Shown here: in pieces, positions 35,001 to 42,777 of the stretch | Numbering within the stretch: the first letter of the stretch is position 1 | Layout of the letters: each line of letters begins with the position of its first letter | NCBI RefSeq assembly: GCF_040100845.1 | Contig: NZ_JAZHSH010000001.1 | Span: forward strand, 1,922,001-1,986,000 | Direction of reading: 5' to 3' | Length of the DNA: 64,000 nt | Source of the DNA: Chengkuizengella sp. SCS-71B | Lineage (GTDB): Bacteria; Bacillota; Bacilli; Paenibacillales; KCTC-33759 | Notes under the pieces: generated by a model | What the model was told of the DNA's origin: nothing | What the model saw: only the letters and a program-made list of their open reading frames with translations | Database searches by the model: none | Program-made: the position numbers and the translations under genes

Positions 35001-35220
35001 TGGTCTTATATCACTTTTTTTGCGCAATTTTTATAAATAACGGTATATGATGGTCTTAATTCGCCCAATTATAAAGGTTTAACCTTAAATTTCATGAAAA
35101 TATGGTGAATAAGACCACGAATTCCCTCTAATTTATGATGAAGAGGCGAATGAAATAGAATAAGACCACGAATTTCCCTTAATTTATGATGATGGAATGA
35201 ATTTTCTGAAATAAGACCAA
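35001..35220. repeat. Inverted array of ~51-bp units (TAAGACCA family)
   Basis: TAAGACCA starts units at 35110, 35161 and 35212 on the plus strand (period 51). The complementary TGGTCTTA lies at 35001 and 35051 (period 50). The two arms mirror each other around ~35084, close to a perfect AAGGTTTAACCTT palindrome at 35074-35086. The best-conserved unit reads TAAGACCACGAATT-CCC-TAATTTATGATGA. Confidence 0.75.
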
Positions 35221-35264
35221 GCAGTATTATTCTCAATTAAACCCCACTGAAAGAATGCTTCACT

Positions 35265-35369
35265 TTATAAACAGTGAACTCGTTTAAGCAAAGCTTAAAC
35301 ATCGAGAAATCAGATGGGGATTCTACTCCACATGATTAAAAGACCCCACCTATAGAGGTGGGCGTCTTA
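35265..35369 (-). repeat. Three-hairpin repeat, copy B (inverted)
   Basis: Read on the minus strand: CCCACCTCTATAGGTGGG hairpin (35362-35345), then the AATCATGTGGAG...CCCCATCTGATT hairpin (35337-35308), then the CTCGATGTTTAAGC-TTT-GCTTAAACGAG hairpin (35306-35279). Copies A and B are inverted around cbiG. Confidence 0.85.
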
Positions 35370-35410
35370 TGCTAAAAATTATAGGATAAATTAAAAACGG
35401 AGGGATAAAT

Positions 35411-35794
35411 ATGCTTCACCATGTAGAAATCTATGTTTCTAATTTAAAGGAAACTATATCTTTTTGGGATTGGTTTCTGAAAGAATTAGGGTATGAAGTT
35501 TTTCAAAAATGGGATGCTGGCATAAGTTTAAAATATCAAGAGACGTATATTGTTTTTGTTCAAACTGAACAGAGGTTCTTAGATGTTCCATACCATCGCT
35601 GTCGAACTGGTTTAAATCACCTCGCTTTTCATGCAAAATCAAAGGAACATGTGGATGAAATCACTTTGAAATTGAAGGAAAAAGGAATTCAGATCCTATA
35701 TACAGACAAACATCCTTATGCAGGTGGAGAAGACTATTATGCGGTTTTTTTTGAAGATCCTGATCGCATCAAGGTAGAATTGGTTGCACCATAA
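35411..35794 (+). CDS. VOC-superfamily (glyoxalase-like) protein
   Basis: The 127-residue protein has the paired beta-alpha-beta-beta-beta modules of the vicinal-oxygen-chelate fold: MLHHVEIYVSNLKETISFWDW with a first metal-type His, GLNHLAFHAKS with the second, and FFEDPDRIKVELVAP with the final Glu. Members include glyoxalases, dioxygenases and resistance proteins; the substrate is not apparent. It sits between the repeat array and cbiA, with no obvious link to B12. GGAGG precedes the ATG. Confidence 0.85.
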   Translation: MLHHVEIYVSNLKETISFWDWFLKELGYEVFQKWDAGISLKYQETYIVFVQTEQRFLDVPYHRCRTGLNHLAFHAKSKEHVDEITLKLKEKGIQILYTDKHPYAGGEDYYAVFFEDPDRIKVELVAP

Positions 35795-36032
35795 ATTGAA
35801 TCTCAATCGATAATTAAAAATAATTCATAAATTAAAAACGAATAAGGCAATCAATTTAAATGAATGAAAACGATCAGTTGAAGTAAGATTGGGAATTTTG
35901 ATTTCAGTAACGAATACAGCATGTTCAATTGATAATAGGAAATGTAGATGATTCAGATGAGATAGAAGAAATCTTTTTTTGAATACAATAATCTTTTTAA
36001 AAGATGCTCTAATAAGCGTAAAGGGTGAGGTA

Positions 36033-37421
36033 ATGAACAAACAACGACGTATTGTGATCGCAGGAACAGGGAGTGGTGTCGGTAAAACAACCACTACCAT
36101 TGGTTTGATGGCTGCTCTCAAACGTAGAGGATTAACTGTACAAGGTTTTAAATGTGGTCCTGATTATATTGATCCAACGTATCATACAGCAGTAACAGGC
36201 AGAGTCTCTCGTAATTTAGATAGCTGGATGACTTCTGCAAATACAGTTAAAGAAATTTATGAGCGTGGCAGCAAAGGTGCGGATATCTCTATTATTGAAG
36301 GTGTAATGGGTTTTTATGATGGCAAAAATCCTAAAACAAATACGGGAAGTACGGCAGAAATAAGTTTATTAACAGAAAGTCCTGTCATTTTGGTAGTGAA
36401 TTGTCAAAGCATGGCACGCAGTGCTGCAGCTATTGTAAAAGGTTTTCAGATTTTGGAAGAAAAGGTGAACATCGTAGGTGTCATTGCCAATAAAGTAGGA
36501 AGCGAAGGTCACTATAAGCTTGTGAAAATTGCAATAGAGCAAGAATGCGGTATACCTGTCATCGGATATTTGAAAAGGGAAAAGCACATTCATATACCAG
36601 AGAGACATTTAGGGCTGATTCCTTCAATTGAAAGAGGAGAATTGGATTCATTTTTTGAATCATTAGCAGATTTAATAGAAAATACGATAGATTTGAATCA
36701 ATTGTTACAGTTATCCGAAGCCCCGGTCTTAGAAGTTATTCCAGAATTATTTAAAGAAAAAGGGAAGAGACCATTAGAAAAAAACATTTCAATCGCAGTA
36801 GCTAAGGATGCGGCATTTCATTTCTACTATCCTGAAAATTTAGAGTTGCTGGAAGCTTACGGAGCTGATATAGTATATTTCTCACCTTTAGCTGGAGAAA
36901 CAGTTCCAGAAGGAGTAAAGGGTTTATATATCGGTGGGGGTTTTCCAGAGGAATTTGCAGAACAACTTTCTGAAAATTTAGATGTGAAAGAATCGATCAA
37001 ACATACCATTGAAGCTGGTATACCAACTTTGGCTGAATGCGGTGGATTTATGTACTTAACGGATGGGATTGAAACGACAGATGGATGTGAGCTTCCTATG
37101 GTTGGTCTTATCCCGGGCAAAGTTAAAATGCAAAAGAAACTAGCAGCTTTAGGTTATAGAGAAATCAAAGGAAATACAGACAACTTTTTATTAAAGGATC
37201 AGATTGAAGCCAAAGGGCATGAATTCCACTATTCTACTTTTGAAGCAAACAAAACATTTGAGTATGCCTATGAAACCAAAGGGATGAGGGGATCAAAACA
37301 AGAGGGCTACTTAAACCACAATCTTGTAGCTGGTTATACTCATTTTCATTTTGCTTCGAATCCTACGTTAGTGAAGCACTGGATAGAAAAGTGTTTGGTA
37401 GATTTAAGAAAAAATAAGTAA
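36033..37421 (+). CDS. cbiA: CbiA, cobyrinate a,c-diamide synthase
   Basis: The ATG at 36033 behind GGGTGAGG gives 462 residues. The N-terminal part is an ATP-dependent amidoligase (GTGSGVGKTTTTIGL Walker A, KCGPDYIDPTYH, EGVMGFYDG). The C-terminal part is a class I glutamine amidotransferase-like domain with LYIGGGFPEEFA, the nucleophile in LAECGGFMYL, and GYTHFHFAS. It amidates the a and c side chains using glutamine. It is the last corrin gene in the window; cbiP and the nucleotide-loop genes are not here. Confidence 0.95.
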   Translation: MNKQRRIVIAGTGSGVGKTTTTIGLMAALKRRGLTVQGFKCGPDYIDPTYHTAVTGRVSRNLDSWMTSANTVKEIYERGSKGADISIIEGVMGFYDGKNPKTNTGSTAEISLLTESPVILVVNCQSMARSAAAIVKGFQILEEKVNIVGVIANKVGSEGHYKLVKIAIEQECGIPVIGYLKREKHIHIPERHLGLIPSIERGELDSFFESLADLIENTIDLNQLLQLSEAPVLEVIPELFKEKGKRPLEKNISIAVAKDAAFHFYYPENLELLEAYGADIVYFSPLAGETVPEGVKGLYIGGGFPEEFAEQLSENLDVKESIKHTIEAGIPTLAECGGFMYLTDGIETTDGCELPMVGLIPGKVKMQKKLAALGYREIKGNTDNFLLKDQIEAKGHEFHYSTFEANKTFEYAYETKGMRGSKQEGYLNHNLVAGYTHFHFASNPTLVKHWIEKCLVDLRKNK

Positions 37422-37506
37422 ATGATAGATTTGTTGAGTAAACATTAGAAAAAAGCAATTAAGCTAACCATAATCTCTTAATATAAGTTATTTTAAAACT
37501 ATGAAA

Positions 37507-37554
37507 TTCAATATATAGTGGGTTATAATCATATTCACCACTAGATATTGTGGT
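37507..37554 (+). promoter_or_regulatory. Paired NrdR boxes around the nrd promoter
   Basis: Box 1 has the core CAATATATAG (37509-37518) and box 2 CTAGATATTG (37541-37550, within ACCACTAGATATTGTGGT). Both fit the ACACWATATATWGTGT consensus. Their cores are 32 bp apart, three helical turns, as usual for NrdR. A TATAAT (-10) lies between them at 37524-37529. NrdR with dATP would repress nrdIEF. Confidence 0.85.
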
Positions 37555-37578
37555 TATTACAATATTGAAGGAGATTAT

Positions 37579-37938
37579 ATGAAAATAGTTTATGCTTCGA
37601 AAACAGGTAATGTGAAACGTTTCATAGAGAAGTTAAATGTTGACTCCATTCATTTGCATACAAAGCTAAAGATGCATGAGGAATTTATTTTAATTACATA
37701 TACAACTGGTTTTGGTCAAGTGCCTGAAGAGGTTGAACAGTTTTTACAATTTAATCATCATCACATGGTAGGAGTAGTAGCAAGTGGGAATAGAAACTGG
37801 GGAAACAACTTTGGTAGAAGTGCAGATATTATCTCTGCTCAATATGGTGTCCCTGTTTTACATAAGTTTGAATTATCAGGTACGACAAAGGATTTAAAGG
37901 TATTTAAGGAAAGGGTGTTACTCGTTGAAGCATATTGA
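37579..37938 (+). CDS. nrdI: NrdI, flavodoxin-like activator of class Ib ribonucleotide reductase
   Basis: The 119-residue protein has the NrdI pattern: VYASKTGNVKRFIEKL (FMN phosphate loop), TYTTGFGQVP, and GVVASGNRNWGNNFG with the typical NrdI glycine-rich loop. Reduced NrdI supplies the oxidant that builds the Mn(III)2-tyrosyl radical of NrdF. AAGGAG precedes the ATG; nrdE begins 14 bases before its stop. Confidence 0.95.
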   Translation: MKIVYASKTGNVKRFIEKLNVDSIHLHTKLKMHEEFILITYTTGFGQVPEEVEQFLQFNHHHMVGVVASGNRNWGNNFGRSADIISAQYGVPVLHKFELSGTTKDLKVFKERVLLVEAY

Positions 37939-40003
37939 GCTTAATAATGAAGTAATGAAACAACAAGATGATTTCTTTCAATTAGAGAAGGATCAAGAGG
38001 CTGTTAGAGCGTTTATGGAGGAAGTAAATGAAAATACCGTTCAATTTAATTCCTTAAAAGAAAAGATAGATTATTTAGTAGAGAATGATTTTTATTATGA
38101 TGTGTATAAAGACTATTCCATTGTGCAAATTGAAGAAATCTATCAGTGTGCACACTCGTATGATTTTCAATTTCAATCTTATATGGCTGCATCCAAGTTT
38201 TACAAAGATTATGCAATGAAAACAAATGATAAGAAAAAATATTTAGAACATTACGAAGATCGAGTAACGATTGTAGGTTTATATTTAGGTCAAGGGAACT
38301 ATAACAAAGCTAGAAAGTTAGTAGAGGCAATGATGGAACAAAGATATCAGCCTGCTACGCCAACATTTCTAAATGCTGGTAAAAGCCGTAGGGGTGAGAT
38401 GGTTTCCTGTTTTCTATTAGACATAGATGATAGTTTGAATTCTATTAATTTTAATTTAAATACTTCCATGCAATTATCTAAAATTGGGGGAGGAGTTGCA
38501 TTAAATTTATCTAAACTACGCTCACGCGGAGAATCTATCAAAGAAGTGGCTGGGGCAGCTAAAGGTGTATTACCTGTCATGAAATTACTAGAAGACTCTT
38601 TTGCTTATGCCGATCAAATGGGTCAACGTAGAGGTTCTGGTGCAGTTTACTTAAATATATTTCACTGGGATGTTATTGAGTTCCTAGATACAAAAAAAAT
38701 AAATGCAGACGAAAAAAGCAGGATTCAATCTCTTTCCATTGGACTAATTATACCGAACAAATTTTTTGAACTTGCAGAGAAAAACGAGCCCTTCTGTATG
38801 TTTGCTCCTTATTCTGTTCGAAAAGAATACGGTGTTCATCTCGATGATATAAACATCGACAAAATGTATGATGAATTGTTGGCCAATCCCAATGTAAAAA
38901 GAAAAGAAATGAATGCAAGAGATATGTTGATCAAGATATCTTCTACTCAGTTAGAATCAGGATATCCTTACATTATGTTTAAATCGAATGCTAACAACCA
39001 GCATGCCTTGAAGGACATTGGTGAAATCAAAATGTCAAACTTATGTAGTGAGATATTCCAATTGCAGGAGACATCCATCATAAGAGATTATTCAGAGCCT
39101 GATGAAATCAATCGAGATATCAATTGTAATTTAGGTTCGATTAACATTGTGAATGTGATGAAAACAAAAAAAGTAAGAGATTCAGTACACATGGGAATTG
39201 ACGCCCTCACAACAGTGTCAGATTTAACGAATATTAACAACGCCCCAACTGTAAAAAAAGCGAATGATGAATTACATTCTATCGGTTTAGGTGCAATGAA
39301 CTTACATGGTTTTTTAACAAAAAACAAAATTGCCTATGAGAGTGAAGAGGCGAAGGATTTTGCAAATACATTTTTTATGATGGTTAACTTCTATTCTCTT
39401 GAAAAGAGCATGCTGATTGCACAGGAGCGTGGACAAGCATTTAAAGATTTTAGCAAATCAGAATATGCAAAAGGTACTTATTTTACAAAATACATAAAGA
39501 ATAATTGTGCTCCGAAAACAGAAAAGGTAAGGAATTTATTTGAAGGAATTGAAATTCCTACGAATGAGGATTGGAAAAACCTACAACAACAAGTTCAACA
39601 GCATGGATTATATAATGCATATCGTTTAGCGATTGCGCCTACCCAATCTATCAGTTACATTCAAAATTCTACCTCTAGTGTAATGCCAGTTGTAGATCGA
39701 ATTGAAACGAGAACGTATGGAAATTCAACTACGTATTATCCAATGCCATTTTTGTCTAGAGAAAATATGTTTTATTATAAATCTGCGTTTAATATGAATC
39801 AGTTTAAATTAATTGATTTAATTGCAGAAATACAACAGCATGTGGATCAAGGAATAAGTACAATATTGTATGTAGATAGCAATATTTCAACTAGAGAGTT
39901 AGCAAGGTATTACATTTATGCAAATAAAAAAGGATTGAAATCACTTTATTATACGAGAAATAAAAGATTAGATATTGAAGAATGTACATCTTGTGCGGTG
40001 TAA
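37925..40003 (+). CDS. nrdE: NrdE, class Ib ribonucleotide reductase large subunit
   Basis: The 692-residue protein is of NrdE length. It has PATPTFLNAGKSRRGEMVSC with the first active-site Cys, the GSGAVYLNIFHWD region, NLCSEIFQ and NCNLGSINI, and the C-terminal redox pair ECTSCAV. It reduces ribonucleoside diphosphates with NrdF. The TTG start at 37925 overlaps nrdI. No intein is inserted, unlike some Bacillus nrdE genes. An ATP-cone is absent, typical for class Ib. Confidence 0.96.
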   Translation: MKHIELNNEVMKQQDDFFQLEKDQEAVRAFMEEVNENTVQFNSLKEKIDYLVENDFYYDVYKDYSIVQIEEIYQCAHSYDFQFQSYMAASKFYKDYAMKTNDKKKYLEHYEDRVTIVGLYLGQGNYNKARKLVEAMMEQRYQPATPTFLNAGKSRRGEMVSCFLLDIDDSLNSINFNLNTSMQLSKIGGGVALNLSKLRSRGESIKEVAGAAKGVLPVMKLLEDSFAYADQMGQRRGSGAVYLNIFHWDVIEFLDTKKINADEKSRIQSLSIGLIIPNKFFELAEKNEPFCMFAPYSVRKEYGVHLDDINIDKMYDELLANPNVKRKEMNARDMLIKISSTQLESGYPYIMFKSNANNQHALKDIGEIKMSNLCSEIFQLQETSIIRDYSEPDEINRDINCNLGSINIVNVMKTKKVRDSVHMGIDALTTVSDLTNINNAPTVKKANDELHSIGLGAMNLHGFLTKNKIAYESEEAKDFANTFFMMVNFYSLEKSMLIAQERGQAFKDFSKSEYAKGTYFTKYIKNNCAPKTEKVRNLFEGIEIPTNEDWKNLQQQVQQHGLYNAYRLAIAPTQSISYIQNSTSSVMPVVDRIETRTYGNSTTYYPMPFLSRENMFYYKSAFNMNQFKLIDLIAEIQQHVDQGISTILYVDSNISTRELARYYIYANKKGLKSLYYTRNKRLDIEECTSCAV

Positions 40004-40018
40004 TGAAGGAGTGGAATG

Positions 40019-40975
40019 ATGAAAGCTGTAAATTGGAATCAACCAGATGATGAGTTTACAAAAATGTTTTGGGATCAAAATTTGTTGCAATTTTGGATAG
40101 ATACAGAAATTCCTTTATCTGAAGACAAAATGAGCTGGATGGAATTAACTGATACAGAGAAGGAAGTTTATAAGAAAGTATTAGGTGGACTCACTTTGTT
40201 GGATACTGAGCAAGGTGGAATAGGTATGCCAATGATTAGTCAAAATCTTGATGGTTTGCAGCAGAAAAGTGTGCTGGGATTTATGGGAGCTATGGAACAT
40301 ATTCATGCAAAAAGCTATAGCAGTATTTTTTCAACTTTATGTACGACTGAAGAGATCAATGAAATATTTGGATGGGTAGAAGAGAACGAGTATCTTCAAA
40401 AGAAAGCAAAAATCATCTCTGCTAATTATCAAAATATTAATACGAAATTAGATCAATATTTAGCGATGGTTTCTAGTGTTTTTTTAGAATCTTTTTTATT
40501 CTACAGCGGTTTTTATTATCCTTTGTTTTTGGCAGGACAAGGAAAACTAGTACACAGTGGTGAAATCATTAATTTGATTATAAGAGATGAATCTATTCAT
40601 GGTGTTTATATTGGATTGTTAGCGCAAGAAATTTACAAAGAGTTAAATGATGAAGAAAAGCTAGAAGCGGATCTAAAAGTAAAGCTACTATTACAAGAAC
40701 TATATTTAAATGAAGAAAACTATGCAAATGAATTATACAGACCATTGGGAATACAGGAAGATGTGAAACAATTTAGTAGATATAATGCAAATAAAGCATT
40801 AATGAATTTAGGTTTAGAACCATGTTTTCCTGATGAAGAAATTAATGCGATTGTTTTAAACGGTTTAAATACAAATACTAAAAACCATGATTTCTTTTCA
40901 ACAAAAGGGAACGGTTATATTAAGACATTAAATGTTGAGAAATTGACGGATGATGATTTTGTGTTTGAAATGTAG
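40019..40975 (+). CDS. nrdF: NrdF, class Ib ribonucleotide reductase radical subunit
   Basis: The ATG at 40019 lies seven bases after AAGGAG; the adjacent ATG at 40016 is the alternative. The 318-residue protein has the ferritin-like metal ligands of NrdF: Asp in TLLDTEQGG, Glu and His in MGAMEHIHAKSYS, a second EHIH-type set in IIRDESIHGVYI, and the radical Tyr in the first helix bundle. It carries the Mn(III)2 or Fe(III)2 tyrosyl radical. A terminator follows. Confidence 0.95.
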   Translation: MKAVNWNQPDDEFTKMFWDQNLLQFWIDTEIPLSEDKMSWMELTDTEKEVYKKVLGGLTLLDTEQGGIGMPMISQNLDGLQQKSVLGFMGAMEHIHAKSYSSIFSTLCTTEEINEIFGWVEENEYLQKKAKIISANYQNINTKLDQYLAMVSSVFLESFLFYSGFYYPLFLAGQGKLVHSGEIINLIIRDESIHGVYIGLLAQEIYKELNDEEKLEADLKVKLLLQELYLNEENYANELYRPLGIQEDVKQFSRYNANKALMNLGLEPCFPDEEINAIVLNGLNTNTKNHDFFSTKGNGYIKTLNVEKLTDDDFVFEM

Positions 40976-40995
40976 TTAATATAAAAGAAGGTATG

Positions 40996-41040
40996 AAACC
41001 GTATGGTGTTAGCAGCATCTGCGGTTTTTTTATGGTTCTA
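40996..41040 (+). terminator. Terminator after nrdIEF
   Basis: AAACCG pairs with CGGTTT, with a weaker inner stem, followed by a T-run. Confidence 0.7.
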
Positions 41041-41139
41041 ATAAAATCATTCTACAATAGAATGTTTATTTATGGAAATACTTAAAAATACTGTTACTGA
41101 AGTTCTTGTTGATGAATTTGACATTTTGGGTGATGTAAA

Positions 41140-41895
41140 ATGAGTAATGAAATTTTAAAAATAACACAACATCGAGAGTTTCCTGTACCTTCAACACCAT
41201 GGATTATGAAACAAACCTGGAACGACTTGTTGTTTGCTCACTGGCCTGTTCGTGTCAACGAGATAAGAGATCATATTCCTTCTAGTTTAACTGTTGATGA
41301 GTTCGATGGGTTTGCTTGGATTGGCATTGTCCCTTTCCATATGAGTAATATAAGAATGAGGTTGCTACCACCAGTTCCTTTTACATCTTTTTTTCCAGAA
41401 ATCAACGTGAGGACATATGTGAAGTATAAAGGGAAGTCAGGTGTGTATTTCTTTAGTTTAGATGCGATGAATCATTTGGCTGTTTTCATGGCTAGGAAGT
41501 TTTTTTCTTTAAAATATTATTATTCACATATAGAGCATAACTGTAAGTCTGGTATCCACTATTATGAAAGTAAGAGGATGAAGAAGGATAAAGTAATGGC
41601 TGGTTTTACTGGAAGCTATAAACCTAAATCAAAGCCCTATAGAACAATTAAAAGCTCCTTGGATTATTGGTTAACCGAAAGATACTGTTTATTTTGTAAT
41701 GATAAGAGTTATTTGTACAGAGGAGATATTCATCATTTTCCATGGGAACTTCAACATGCAGAAGCTAAGATTGTGGAGAATTCAATGACCTCGCCACTAG
41801 GAATAAATTTATCTTCTGACAAACCTATATTACATTTTTCTAAAAAAATGGATGCTTTACTTTGGTTATTAACTAAGGTGGGTGATATTCGTTGA
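41140..41895 (+). CDS. DUF2071 protein (YqjF-like)
   Basis: The 251-residue protein has the DUF2071 layout: MKQTWNDLLFAHWPV near the start, LTVDEFDGFAWIGIVPFHMSN, and TYVKYKGKSGVYFFSLDA. These proteins resemble B. subtilis YqjF; the fold is related to acetoacetate decarboxylase and no reaction is established. There is no signal peptide. The region immediately upstream lacks a clear ribosome site (GGGTGATGTAAA), so expression may be low. Confidence 0.85.
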   Translation: MSNEILKITQHREFPVPSTPWIMKQTWNDLLFAHWPVRVNEIRDHIPSSLTVDEFDGFAWIGIVPFHMSNIRMRLLPPVPFTSFFPEINVRTYVKYKGKSGVYFFSLDAMNHLAVFMARKFFSLKYYYSHIEHNCKSGIHYYESKRMKKDKVMAGFTGSYKPKSKPYRTIKSSLDYWLTERYCLFCNDKSYLYRGDIHHFPWELQHAEAKIVENSMTSPLGINLSSDKPILHFSKKMDALLWLLTKVGDIR

Positions 41896-41965
41896 TAAGG
41901 GTTAGAACAGCCGACTTTCATGGATGCTTTGATTTAATATATGATGTATAATATTTTTAAGATAT

Positions 41966-41998
41966 AACCGTAGGAGTCGACACTGTATGGTTTTTTTA
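41966..41998 (+). terminator. Terminator-like hairpin after the DUF2071 gene
   Basis: AACCGTA and TATGGTT pair (one G-T) around a 13-base loop and are followed by T's. Confidence 0.6.
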
Positions 41999-42055
41999 TA
42001 CAAGAATTTGGATTCCTATAGAATCTTTATGTTCTGACTAATTTTTATAAAATTG

Positions 42056-42081
42056 AAAAGACCGTAGCAGGTCTTTTTTTT
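42056..42081 (+). terminator. Terminator upstream of the micro-ORF cluster
   Basis: AAAAGACC-GTAGCA-GGTCTTTT with eight T's. It lies only ten bases before the ribosome site of the first micro-ORF, so that ORF either has a read-through transcript or the hairpin acts as attenuator. Confidence 0.8.
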
Positions 42082-42105
42082 GTGCTTTGAAAGGAGGTGA
42101 TCAAC

Positions 42106-42189
42106 ATGATAGATAATATTGTGAATGCTCAAAATAGAATGTACGTTTTCCTAATGGATAGTTTGAACAACCTTGATGGAGGTTATTAA
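42106..42189 (+). CDS. Micro-ORF 1, 27 aa
   Basis: A very strong ribosome site (AAAGGAGGTGA) lies five bases before an ATG opening 27 codons (MIDNIVNAQNRMYVF, then LMDSLNNLDGGY). The peptide is mostly polar and ends Gly-Gly-Tyr; no signal or membrane helix. It is the first of three tightly spaced small frames, directly behind a terminator. No family recognised. Confidence 0.45.
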   Translation: MIDNIVNAQNRMYVFLMDSLNNLDGGY

Positions 42190-42193
42190 GATT

Positions 42194-42274
42194 ATGATGT
42201 TTTCTGAATTGTATACGCTTTTATGTTTACATTTATATGAACATTTTGTTAAAAAATCAAACAGTGATGAATAG
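42194..42274 (+). CDS. Micro-ORF 2, 26 aa
   Basis: It starts four bases after the stop of micro-ORF 1, whose last codons contain its GGAGG. The ATG at 42197 is an alternative start with one residue less. The peptide (FSELYTLLCLHLYEHFV, then KKSNSDE) is amphipathic with one Cys and a charged tail. The overlap of ribosome site and preceding codons suggests translational coupling. Confidence 0.4.
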   Translation: MMFSELYTLLCLHLYEHFVKKSNSDE

Positions 42275-42306
42275 TATATTTTGATAAAATGAAAGGTGTG
42301 TTTAGG

Positions 42307-42363
42307 GTGATAGATAAATATGTTTCTCAATTAATTGGATTGGTCATTTTTCATTATTTTTAG
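42307..42363 (+). CDS. Micro-ORF 3, 18 aa
   Basis: A GTG behind AAAGGTG opens 18 codons (MIDKYVSQLIGLVIFHYF). Its MID start resembles that of micro-ORF 1 (MIDNIV). The peptide is hydrophobic. The evidence for translation is weaker than for the other two. Confidence 0.25.
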   Translation: MIDKYVSQLIGLVIFHYF

Positions 42364-42395
42364 TAAAGTGCTGAGGTTTAATAGATTAAAAAAGG

Positions 42396-42660
42396 ATGGG
42401 AATTGAATCTTCCCTTCCTGAATCTTTATTCTGTCAAAATTGATCAAATAAATGAGAGAAGATTTAGTCAATATGATTTTATTTTGAGTAACAATAACTT
42501 CATAATGAACTGATTCTTCATCAGTTTCCTAAGTATATACAATAAGTCTGTATTGCTTACTTGAGATAATATCATCTATATGTTGACTATTATTTGGAGA
42601 ATCTAACCAAGCCACCATACTATCTTCTTGTTCAAAAAGAATCCAATTAATGGGTTCATT
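42396..42660 (-). pseudogene. Decayed protein-coding remnant
   Basis: On the minus strand a protein-like frame reads NWILFEQEDSMVAWLDSP, continues to KQYRLIVYT, meets a TAG, and resumes in frame with ETDEESVHYEVIVTQ up to INFDRIKIQ. A stop lies just upstream of it as well. The codons look like real coding sequence interrupted by mutation. I cannot name the family. It fills most of the 42364-42777 gap, which holds nothing else clear. Confidence 0.35.
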
Positions 42661-42777
42661 TTTATGAGGAGTTCAATGCAATGGATTGATGTGTTTGTTT
42701 TTGAATGTTATCATATGGAACAATATATTTGTACTTTAAGGAATCTCTAAAATTTCAAAACTATGAGGTGCTGACAA

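Noticed and set aside
35001-35220. CRISPR array
   Set aside because: Units are about 51 bp in full, similar throughout and inverted about a centre; there are no equal-length unique spacers and no cas genes.
38347-38580. Intein in nrdE
   Set aside because: Checked because Bacillus nrdE often has one; the frame runs through active-site motifs without insertion.
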